Below, piece by piece: positions 1 to 4,429 of a stretch of DNA of 5,032 nucleotides. The position numbers and the translations under genes were made by a program. Positions within the stretch are counted from its first letter, which is position 1. Every line of letters begins with the position of its first letter. Where the stretch lies: assembly GCA_947175805.1 (NCBI GenBank), contig CAMWOF010000210.1, positions 1 through 5,032 of the forward strand, read 5' to 3'. A model generated the notes under the pieces. That model made no database searches and was not told the origin of the DNA. It worked only from the letters and a program-made list of their open reading frames with translations. This DNA comes from an uncultured Clostridiaceae bacterium (GTDB lineage Bacteria; Bacillota; Clostridia; Lachnospirales; Lachnospiraceae).

Positions 1-418
1 GCTCATTTCCCAGAAGGGAAAGTTCAACCACCTCAAAGTATTTTCTCAGATAAACAACCTTTTCTTTAGCATCTCTGGTCTCCGGAACCCATCCGAATTT
101 TGCCATTTCACTATAAGGAAATTGTTTCGCCATTTCAGCATCAGCATCCATTGCATTTTCGGCCTCTGCCTTTATAATCTTTTCCCTGTAGATTGCCTCA
201 AGATTATTCCAAAACTTAGCTGGAACACCAAGAACCATCTCTAATCTGACTGCAGTCTCAGGTGTAAGTTGCACATCGCCATTAATAAGCTTGCTGATAT
301 GTTTCTCAGACATATCCATCCTGGCTGCAAACTCCTTCTGGCTCATACCTCTGTCATTCAACTGCTCTTTAATTGTCGCCCCAGGTGGCGTTGCAATAAA
401 ACTGCGACTTCTCACCAT
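1..418 (-). CDS. higA: HigA-family antitoxin, XRE-type DNA-binding protein (partial, runs off left edge)
   Basis: This is the antitoxin and DNA-binding repressor of a HigBA-type toxin-antitoxin pair. The frame is open from the ATG at 418-416 to the window edge, giving 139 residues and no stop. Residues 1-16 contain an ATPPGATIKEQL-like lead-in typical of HigA proteins. Residues 17-65 form an XRE helix-turn-helix (MSQKEFAARMDMSEKHISKL, then LTPETAVRLEMVLGVP), followed by the FWNNLEAIYRE segment that HigA proteins carry after the HTH. The start is set by a GGAGGT Shine-Dalgarno 6 nt upstream. It lies 32 bp after the toxin stop, so the two genes form one transcript. By family knowledge the protein neutralises the toxin and represses the shared promoter. 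It already exceeds the compact ~100-residue HigA, so I infer the long type with an extra C-terminal domain, possibly a zinc-peptidase-like (ImmA/IrrE) one outside the window. Confidence 0.88.
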   Translation of the reverse strand, partial: MVRSRSFIATPPGATIKEQLNDRGMSQKEFAARMDMSEKHISKLINGDVQLTPETAVRLEMVLGVPAKFWNNLEAIYREKIIKAEAENAMDADAEMAKQFPYSEMAKFGWVPETRDAKEKVVYLRKYFEVVELSLLGNE

Positions 419-450
419 AGTGCTACCTCCTTGACTTGTCATCTTGACTT

Positions 451-747
451 TCAATGATAATCGACAATTTCCAAAATATTTGCTATTTGGATTTCATCAC
501 CATTCTTCTCAAATATCAATCTGTACGGATGAACCAAATCCACCGCATATTGTCCTTTCCTATTCTGCATAAGAGGATGACATCGTCCAATATGAAACTG
601 TATCATCATCTCAACAGTATCTGCAGCATCAATTTCATCTATACGCTGGTGTATTTTATCAGCCATTTCCCGGCCGTAGGTTCTCTCTGCAGTTTTGGCA
701 TCCGTACAAACCTTTTCGATTTTCTTATTTTTGTACGTGATATCCAA
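451..747 (-). CDS. higB: HigB/RelE-family toxin of a type II toxin-antitoxin module
   Basis: This is a predicted ribosome-dependent mRNA interferase of the RelE/HigB superfamily, 98 residues, which is normal family length. Recognisable features are the IGRCHPL segment around residues 53-59, the core strand PYRLIFEKNGDEI near residues 73-86 and the C-terminal IANILEIVDYH. The ...EIVDYH ending is shared by many HigB toxins. The start is a TTG at 747-745, preceded by GAGAGGTGA about 5 nt upstream. The only in-frame codons further up (CAA, ATA, then a stop) give no alternative. The toxin precedes its antitoxin, the gene order characteristic of higBA. It is expected to be repressed through the paired palindromes at 767-785 and 824-842. 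The family call is secure; the exact mRNA-cleaving activity is inferred from the family only. Confidence 0.87.
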   Translation of the reverse strand: MDITYKNKKIEKVCTDAKTAERTYGREMADKIHQRIDEIDAADTVEMMIQFHIGRCHPLMQNRKGQYAVDLVHPYRLIFEKNGDEIQIANILEIVDYH

Positions 748-766
748 ACCATCACCTCTCTTTTGT

Positions 767-785
767 ATTTACCTTTGAGGTAAAT
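767..785. promoter_or_regulatory. Operator 1 of the higBA module (palindrome over the predicted transcription start)
   Basis: The sequence ATTTACCTTTGAGGTAAAT is a perfect inverted repeat with 8-bp arms and a 3-nt centre. It overlaps the predicted +1 (about 781) of the higBA promoter, so a bound HigA dimer would block transcription. The same arms recur at 824-842. The assignment to HigA is inferred from position and from the usual autorepression of toxin-antitoxin operons. Confidence 0.8.
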
Positions 786-787
786 CC

Positions 788-816
788 ATGATAACATAGA
801 TATCTCATTGCGTCAA
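788..816 (-). promoter_or_regulatory. Sigma-A promoter of higBA
   Basis: On the minus strand TTGACG (816-811) and TATCAT (793-788) are separated by exactly 17 bp. A TG one base before the -10 box makes it an extended -10. The predicted start of transcription is near 781, giving a leader of about 34 nt to the TTG start of the toxin. The promoter is bracketed by the two palindromic operators. Confidence 0.8.
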
Positions 817-823
817 GATAACG

Positions 824-842
824 ATTTACCTACGAGGTAAAT
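824..842. promoter_or_regulatory. Operator 2 of the higBA module (palindrome upstream of -35)
   Basis: The sequence ATTTACCTACGAGGTAAAT has the same perfect 8-bp arms as the palindrome at 767-785, and its 3-nt centre differs (ACG against TTG). It lies just upstream of the -35 box, and its centre is 57 bp from that of the other copy. Identical arms with a changed centre are what a conserved dimer-binding site looks like. Confidence 0.78.
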
Positions 843-872
843 TATTATTGATAACTCCTCTTTCACTGCCAA

Positions 873-935
873 TCAAATTTTCCTTGTTCTATCAAGGTCT
901 TCACCATTCAATTTTATCACTGCCTGCGCATACAT
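873..935 (-). CDS. Possible 20-residue small ORF or start of a truncated gene
   Basis: An ATG at 935-933 is preceded by AGGAG (946-942) at an ideal 6-nt spacing and opens a 20-codon frame ending in TGA. The peptide begins MYAQAVIKLNGEDL and ends DRTRKI. It is mildly charged and has no membrane segment or motif that I recognise. It starts 25 bp after the stop of the acetyltransferase remnant, in the same direction, and ends about 30 bp before the upstream higBA operator. The good ribosome site suggests that a real gene once started here and was cut short when the toxin-antitoxin module or its flank arrived. A chance ORF is equally possible. Confidence 0.3.
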   Translation of the reverse strand: MYAQAVIKLNGEDLDRTRKI

Positions 936-960
936 CTCATTCTCCTCATGAAACTACTAT

Positions 961-1194
961 TTAATCGTTGGAGTGAATCTTCATTACATAGACTCTGGAT
1001 AGTTCACCATCCATATCCTTCATTTCGGTTCTGTACTCACAACCATATTTTTCATATAGTCCAATATGATTGGTCGAGATATAAACCTCGGATACTCCTT
1101 CACCTTTTGCCAGATGTTCGATTTCATCAAACAAAAGCCCGGCATAATGATGACCTCTGTGTTCCGGGAAAGTATAAACAAACCCTAGACTTTT
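961..1194 (-). pseudogene. C-terminal remnant of a GNAT-family N-acetyltransferase
   Basis: A 77-codon frame ending in TAA at 961 encodes the C-terminal half of a GNAT acetyltransferase. Near its beginning, FVYTFPEHRGHHYAGLLFDE corresponds to strand 4 and the acetyl-CoA pyrophosphate-binding motif A (R-G-x-x-x-A/G). Then VYISTNHIGLYEKYGCEY corresponds to motif B with the conserved L-Y-E-K-x-G. The N-terminal half, about 70-80 residues in a normal GNAT, is absent. The frame is closed by a TAA at 1195-1197, and there is no start codon or ribosome site ahead of motif A. Its first 10 bases overlap the 3' end of the nitrilase gene in another frame. It is most simply the leftover of a deletion that removed the 5' part of the gene. 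The GNAT identity is strong; an active product is unlikely. Confidence 0.82.
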
Positions 1195-2033
1195 TTAGTT
1201 TTTTGAGCCAGAATCCCATATTTGTCCGGGTGCCGGTATTTCTGTCCCATCACTTCATGCTCCCGGTAACTCCGCAGCATATCCATATCTATCTCTGCCA
1301 AATAGATACCCTCTTCTTCGGAAGCTTCAAGGATGCACATATCCCGCACTCCCGGCTCTTCCTGTAACCATGCAATTCCATCAAATACCGTGGAGTGTCC
1401 GTTGCAGTCCGGCTGCCCCTTCGGATAATTACAGGTAGCAACGGCAAGCATATTCTCATACGCTCTGGTACGAAGGGCTGACAGCCTGTTAAGCTCCATT
1501 GGGCAGGCATTAGGAGCCAGAATTAATTCCGCCCCTTTTAGCATCAATATTCGTGCACTTTCGGGGAACTCCCTGTCAAAACAGATCATGGAACCCACCA
1601 TTATGGTGTCTCTGCCAATATCTAGTTCCGTAACATGAAAATCATCACCCGATGACAAGACTTTCTCCAAGTCAAAATCACAGGTATGAACTTTAGAATA
1701 ATGAAGCCGCTCTTTACCGTTCTTGTCAAATAGGATCATAGAGTTAAGCGGTTTAGGCTCATGTCTCTCAAGGAAAGTGATACCAATAGCCATCTGTTGT
1801 TCATCGGCAAGCCTTCCGAATGCCTGCACAAAACCACTATCAGCATTTATGGCTAACGCATCCAGTTCCTGGTTGCTCTGCGGCAGCGCATATCCATCAC
1901 TCCACATTTCTGGAAATAAGGCAATGTCAGCACCCATCTCCTTTGCCTTTATGCAGGCAGCTTTCCCTTTTTCCAACTGTCCCTCAAGACTGCTTTCCGG
2001 CAGTAATTGGAGTAACGCTACTTTCAAACCCAT
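1185..2033 (-). CDS. Nitrilase-superfamily carbon-nitrogen hydrolase
   Basis: This is a 282-residue cytoplasmic amidohydrolase of the CN_hydrolase family, which splits non-peptide amide or nitrile C-N bonds through a Glu-Lys-Cys triad. All three are visible: E42 in LFPEMWSDGY, K114 in LHYSKVHTCDFD and C151 in SMICFDREFPESAR. The length is normal for a stand-alone family member. The ATG at 2033 follows GGAGG at 2048-2044 with a 10-nt gap. A 34-codon ORF stops only 2 nt before it, so translational coupling is possible. The gene lies under the promoter at 2201-2229. Its last codons (KTKKV) sit on two A6 tracts and overlap the acetyltransferase remnant, so the C-terminus may have been altered by the event that truncated that gene. 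The substrate cannot be told from the sequence; amidase, N-carbamoyl hydrolase and omega-amidase activities all occur in this superfamily. Confidence 0.9.
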   Translation of the reverse strand: MGLKVALLQLLPESSLEGQLEKGKAACIKAKEMGADIALFPEMWSDGYALPQSNQELDALAINADSGFVQAFGRLADEQQMAIGITFLERHEPKPLNSMILFDKNGKERLHYSKVHTCDFDLEKVLSSGDDFHVTELDIGRDTIMVGSMICFDREFPESARILMLKGAELILAPNACPMELNRLSALRTRAYENMLAVATCNYPKGQPDCNGHSTVFDGIAWLQEEPGVRDMCILEASEEEGIYLAEIDMDMLRSYREHEVMGQKYRHPDKYGILAQKTKKV

Positions 2034-2035
2034 TT

Positions 2036-2140
2036 TTATTTTCCCTCCCCATGCGCCTGAAGTCTGCCTATCGCATATTCTGCCGCCTTGATATAATTCA
2101 CAACATCCGCAACATTGCTGTTTGTGTTATTCTCTAGCAT
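2036..2140 (-). CDS. Small ORF (34 residues) directly before the nitrilase gene
   Basis: A frame from ATG at 2140-2138 to TAA at 2038-2036 ends 2 nt before the nitrilase start and contains the nitrilase Shine-Dalgarno. The peptide starts MLENNTNSN, followed by an amphipathic-looking VADVVNYIKAAEYAIGRL stretch that could form one helix, and ends in HGEGK. I do not recognise it. Its own ribosome site is weak (AGGA about 9 nt upstream). Its start overlaps a 13-codon ORF in another frame that does have a strong ribosome site. It may be a real small protein coupled to the nitrilase, or the second half of a small gene split by a one-base insertion. Confidence 0.4.
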   Translation of the reverse strand: MLENNTNSNVADVVNYIKAAEYAIGRLQAHGEGK

Positions 2141-2168
2141 AGGAGCTTCCTGCTCTGTTTGCCATCAT
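2127..2168 (-). CDS. Possible 13-codon leader peptide ORF
   Basis: Two tandem ATGs (2168-2166 and 2165-2163) follow AAGGAG (2178-2173) at 4 and 7 nt and open the frame MMANRAGSSYARE, stopped by TAA at 2129-2127. It is the first ORF after the strong promoter at 2201-2229, about 26 nt from the predicted transcription start. It overlaps the start of the 34-codon ORF in a different frame. It could be a regulatory leader peptide, or the N-terminus of a frameshifted small gene. Confidence 0.35.
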   Translation of the reverse strand: MMANRAGSSYARE

Positions 2169-2177
2169 GCGGCTCCT
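2141..2177 (-). promoter_or_regulatory. Inverted repeat that can mask the leader Shine-Dalgarno
   Basis: In the minus-strand transcript AGGAGC (2177-2172) contains most of the Shine-Dalgarno of the 13-codon ORF and is perfectly complementary to GCUCCU (2146-2141), which lies just before the ATG of the 34-codon ORF. The arms are 6 bp with a 25-nt loop. A competing local pairing AGGA/UCCU exists at the second arm. The pairing is visible; a regulatory role is inference. Confidence 0.35.
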
Positions 2178-2185
2178 TCCTTTTC

Positions 2186-2244
2186 TGAAATAAGGAGTTC
2201 ATCATAACTTTTTTATTTCATTTTGTCAATCTATATTGAAATAA
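2186..2244. repeat. Three copies of TGAAATAA/TTATTTCA around the nitrilase promoter
   Basis: TGAAATAA occurs at 2186-2193 and 2237-2244, and its exact reverse complement TTATTTCA at 2213-2220. The copies lie at the predicted +1, in the -35/-10 spacer and upstream of -35. This could be operator half-sites. The motif is AT-rich and also occurs by chance elsewhere (4406-4413), so support is modest. Confidence 0.3.
2201..2229 (-). promoter_or_regulatory. Near-consensus sigma-A promoter of the nitrilase unit
   Basis: On the minus strand a perfect TTGACA (2229-2224) and TATGAT (2206-2201) are separated by exactly 17 bp of AT-rich spacer. The predicted start is near 2194, giving a leader of about 26 nt to the first ATG at 2168. 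This is the strongest-looking promoter in the window. It makes the nitrilase unit independent of the serine hydrolase gene upstream. Confidence 0.82.
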
Positions 2245-2369
2245 GACTCTTTTTTACGTGATTTTGATTTCACCACCATTTTTATGCAAATCGGTTTTTC
2301 TGAAATATTATTAAGAAATCTATTATTAAATGAGAAGCTTCCAACCTATTACATTCACATTAATTCATT

Positions 2370-3350
2370 TCATGTCGCTTTCCCATAAATCGGCTCAACA
2401 TATTTTTTGATAAATTCAATTCTATCCTTTGCCCTTGGCAGAAAAAGAGAAGTGATCGCAACTACCATTCGTTCCTTTGGATTGACGTAAATGATATTTC
2501 CGCCATCGCCCATGGCCGCATAACCATTATCTTCTCCAACCCACCACAAATATCCGTAAGGCAAATTACGCTGTTTCCATCTGCTCTGTTCCGATGTACT
2601 TTCAGCAATCCATTTCTCAGATACAATACGGCTTCCATTCCATGTACCACCGTTTAGAAACAACTGTCCGATTTTAGCCATATCCACAGGCGATAGGGTA
2701 AGGCCCCAACCCGCTGCATTTACTCCCGTTGGACTCGCAACCCAGCCGCTGACATCTGTTGCTTTATAAAATGCCATCTGTTCTTCTTTACTATGAAAAG
2801 TAATATTTTTTTCAACTGTAATTCCTAATGGAGCAAACAGGTTGTCCTTTGCAAAATCAAATACAGATTGTCCTGTTGTTTTCACAAGAACACCCGACAA
2901 AATATCCGGGCCGACAATCGGGGCATATCTAAATTCTCCAATATGGCCTCTGCCACCTAATACATCAAGAGAAAACTTTACGCAGTCCATACTTGTAAAA
3001 TATTTTGTATAAGGATTGAACTTATATTTATAAGGCGCAGTCATGGTCAGCATATCTCTAAGTGTAATATTCTGGATCGTTTTTTCTCCTTTTTTAACAG
3101 TGTATTCCGGATAAAACTCTAGCACTTTCTGGTTGATACTTTCTATATAGCCATTATCCAATGCAATTCCGAATAGTATGGATAAAATGCTTTTGGTTAC
3201 CGAAAAGACATGAATACGGTTGGCTTCTGTGCAGCCATTAAAATATTTTTCATAGACCGTCTTATCGTCTTTTAAGACAACCATTCCCGCAATATTGGAG
3301 TAATCTGTTTTGATTGCATCTTTGATTTTTGTTATTTCTTCTTGCTTCAT
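2370..3350 (-). CDS. Serine hydrolase of the beta-lactamase (class C / PBP-like) fold
   Basis: This 326-residue protein belongs to the beta-lactamase-related serine hydrolases (Pfam Beta-lactamase, PF00144 type). The nucleophile motif S-x-x-K is S50-V51-T52-K53 in HVFSVTKSILSILFG. The Tyr of the second motif is probably Y142 in FRYAPIVGPDILSGVL, where the usual Y-x-N reads Y-A-P. The third, KTG-equivalent motif is GDGGN at 281-285, followed by IIYVNP. Helical landmarks such as ITLRDMLTMTA and GLTLSPVDMAKIGQLFLNGG are typical of the family. There is no signal peptide or membrane segment, so it is probably cytoplasmic and more likely an esterase, amidase or peptidase than a secreted beta-lactamase. 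The start follows GAAAGGA at about 8 nt. It lies 36 bp after merR and is very likely co-transcribed and controlled by that regulator. The fold is secure; the substrate is unknown. Confidence 0.88.
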   Translation of the reverse strand: MKQEEITKIKDAIKTDYSNIAGMVVLKDDKTVYEKYFNGCTEANRIHVFSVTKSILSILFGIALDNGYIESINQKVLEFYPEYTVKKGEKTIQNITLRDMLTMTAPYKYKFNPYTKYFTSMDCVKFSLDVLGGRGHIGEFRYAPIVGPDILSGVLVKTTGQSVFDFAKDNLFAPLGITVEKNITFHSKEEQMAFYKATDVSGWVASPTGVNAAGWGLTLSPVDMAKIGQLFLNGGTWNGSRIVSEKWIAESTSEQSRWKQRNLPYGYLWWVGEDNGYAAMGDGGNIIYVNPKERMVVAITSLFLPRAKDRIEFIKKYVEPIYGKAT

Positions 3351-3386
3351 TCATTTTTCCTTTCTCAATGTTGATCACAGCACAAA

Positions 3387-4211
3387 CTATAGTGAAATCT
3401 TTTTTACGGGATAGTACACCTCTGTGATATGATCCATTTCGTCTGTGACCTGTGATGGGTCAGTCACATAGACTTCAAACAGTGCGTTTGTACCTTGGTA
3501 CCCTTCTTTTTCTGCCCATTCTATCTGCTTGGCATAAACAGAAGAAAGCTGCGTATATCCATGTACAACTGTTCTCAAACATAAACCTGGGCAAAAATCT
3601 CGTGTACCTGTAGCATACTCTTTCACAGGTATAGCAAACTCTGTGTCTAAACCAGATGGAGAAAACTCCGAACTGTGAAAAAGTGCCATTGGCGCACCAG
3701 TTATTGTCAGTTTATCAACAGCAATTCTTTTAAATAACTTTCCAAAACAATTGCTATATTCTGCAGGATAATCTTCTACTTGTACGTTTTTTCTAATAGA
3801 TAAAAGATACATTTTTGGCAATTCTACAAGCTGAACATCAATATCCTCCATATATGCCATAATGGATTTTCCTTCTTCAATAGCCTTTATATCGTCCTCC
3901 AACTGTGCTAAGATTTGTTTGTAATTATGTACTTGTTTTTCAATTTCTTTCTTCTTGTGAACAAATGCAAGATAGAGACTATCGTCTTGTACTTCTTCCG
4001 ATTGCAAAATTGTCTTAATCTCGTCTAAGGAAAAGGAGTATGCCTTTAAACGATTGATAAACAACATTCTTTCAAGCTGCTCAATCGCATAGTAGCGATA
4101 TCCGTTTTCAGGATTAATTTCACTTGGCTCAAGCAGGCCTATTTCAGCATAATAGCGAAGTGTTTTTGTCGATACCTTGCATATGTTCGAAAACTCTCCA
4201 ATTGTCAGCAT
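3387..4211 (-). CDS. MerR-family transcriptional regulator with GyrI-like effector-binding domain
   Basis: This is a 274-residue BmrR-like activator. Residues 1-70 are a MerR winged helix-turn-helix (MLTIGEFSNICKVSTKTLRYY, then IGLLEP and NGYRYY). Residues about 78-113 are a charged heptad-like helix, the dimerisation coiled coil. From about residue 120 to the end is a GyrI-like small-molecule-binding domain with GAPMALFHSSEF, a VVHGYTQLSSVYAKQIEWAEKEGYQ segment and the closing FEVYVTDPSQV...TEVYYPVKK. I start it at the ATG at 4211. The longer frame from 4229 would encode its own Shine-Dalgarno (AGGAGGT, 4224-4218, 6 nt before 4211) and would begin at or before the predicted transcription start. 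By family knowledge such proteins sense organic or cationic compounds and activate promoters with over-long spacers. The promoter at 4234-4264 is exactly of that kind, and the serine hydrolase follows 36 bp downstream. Confidence 0.92.
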   Translation of the reverse strand: MLTIGEFSNICKVSTKTLRYYAEIGLLEPSEINPENGYRYYAIEQLERMLFINRLKAYSFSLDEIKTILQSEEVQDDSLYLAFVHKKKEIEKQVHNYKQILAQLEDDIKAIEEGKSIMAYMEDIDVQLVELPKMYLLSIRKNVQVEDYPAEYSNCFGKLFKRIAVDKLTITGAPMALFHSSEFSPSGLDTEFAIPVKEYATGTRDFCPGLCLRTVVHGYTQLSSVYAKQIEWAEKEGYQGTNALFEVYVTDPSQVTDEMDHITEVYYPVKKISL

Positions 4212-4233
4212 TCTTTTACCTCCTTCCAATTCT

Positions 4234-4264
4234 AGTATAAACTTTACCCCTAGGGAAAAGTCAA
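4234..4264 (-). promoter_or_regulatory. MerR-type promoter with 19-bp spacer for merR-hydrolase operon
   Basis: On the minus strand TTGACT (4264-4259) and TATACT (4239-4234) are separated by 19 bp rather than 17. That stretched spacing is the hallmark of promoters that MerR-family activators untwist. The predicted start is near 4227, which leaves a leader of about 16 nt before the start codon at 4211. Confidence 0.85.
4241..4261. promoter_or_regulatory. MerR operator palindrome within the promoter spacer
   Basis: On the plus strand ACTTTACCC (4241-4249) and GGGAAAAGT (4253-4261) form an inverted repeat with a single mismatch around a CTA centre. It fills the whole -35/-10 spacer, precisely where MerR-family dimers bind. 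The adjacent merR gene is the obvious partner. Confidence 0.82.
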
Positions 4265-4281
4265 TGGCTCTTTTGGAACGT

Positions 4282-4312
4282 TGCTAAGCGTACCTTTCCC
4301 AAGGTAGTAGCA
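4282..4312. repeat. Two-step inverted repeat upstream of the merR promoter
   Basis: TACCTT (4291-4296) pairs perfectly with AAGGTA (4301-4306) around a TCCC loop. An outer stem TGCTA (4282-4286) with TAGCA (4308-4312) extends it, separated by AGCG on one side and a single G on the other. There is no T-tract next to it, so it is not a standard terminator. It may be an extra regulator site, or a relic of an insertion point between the methyltransferase terminator and the merR promoter. Confidence 0.4.
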
Positions 4313-4341
4313 TGTTAATCTAATATAAATAATAGCAAGTC

Positions 4342-4398
4342 AAAAAACAAAAAAATCCGAGCGGCGGGACTGCTGTCCAAACAGTCCAACCTCTCGGA
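4342..4398 (-). terminator. Intrinsic terminator of the methyltransferase gene
   Basis: On the minus strand TCCGAG (4398-4393) pairs with CTCGGA (4361-4356). Inside it GGACTG (4387-4382) pairs with CAGTCC (4372-4367) around a 9-nt loop. The hairpin is followed at once by seven Ts, a G and six more Ts. It starts about 30 bp after the methyltransferase stop and insulates that gene from the merR unit. Confidence 0.92.
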
Positions 4399-4429
4399 AA
4401 TCCTTTTATTTCAACACTTTTTCGTACCC

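Noticed and set aside
269..783. Plus-strand ORFs of 62 and 109 codons across the toxin-antitoxin genes
   Set aside because: They are antisense to well-supported HigA and HigB frames, have no ribosome site worth the name and encode low-complexity, Ser/Ile/His-rich sequence without family features.
882..896. CCTTG/CAAGG hairpin as a terminator before higBA
   Set aside because: The stem is only 5 bp, with no continuous T-run after it on the minus strand; it is too weak to call.
1185..1204. Programmed -1 frameshift at AAAAAAG joining nitrilase and GNAT
   Set aside because: The zero-frame codons are AAA AAA followed by GTC, so the heptamer is not in the proper phase, and slipping back would place one tRNA on TAA; there is also no evident downstream stimulatory structure. 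Only an indel or transcript slippage would join the frames.
948..1367. Plus-strand 139-codon ORF
   Set aside because: It is the antisense shadow of the GNAT remnant and the nitrilase 3' end; its product is rich in His and Phe and matches no recognisable domain.
1289..2137. Other-frame ORFs (73, 122 and 105 codons) inside the nitrilase region
   Set aside because: The nitrilase frame carries the complete Glu-Lys-Cys triad and a good start signal; these others are shadows without motifs.
2306..2329. Direct repeat of TATTATTAA (2306-2314 and 2321-2329) after the serine hydrolase
   Set aside because: It is a short AT-only motif in an AT-rich gap, easily explained by chance; no terminator hairpin or third copy is present in 2245-2369.
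4212..4229. Upstream ATG extending merR by six residues (MEGGKR)
   Set aside because: These codons are the Shine-Dalgarno itself, the predicted transcription start lies inside them, and MerR proteins start at MLTIGEF-like sequence.
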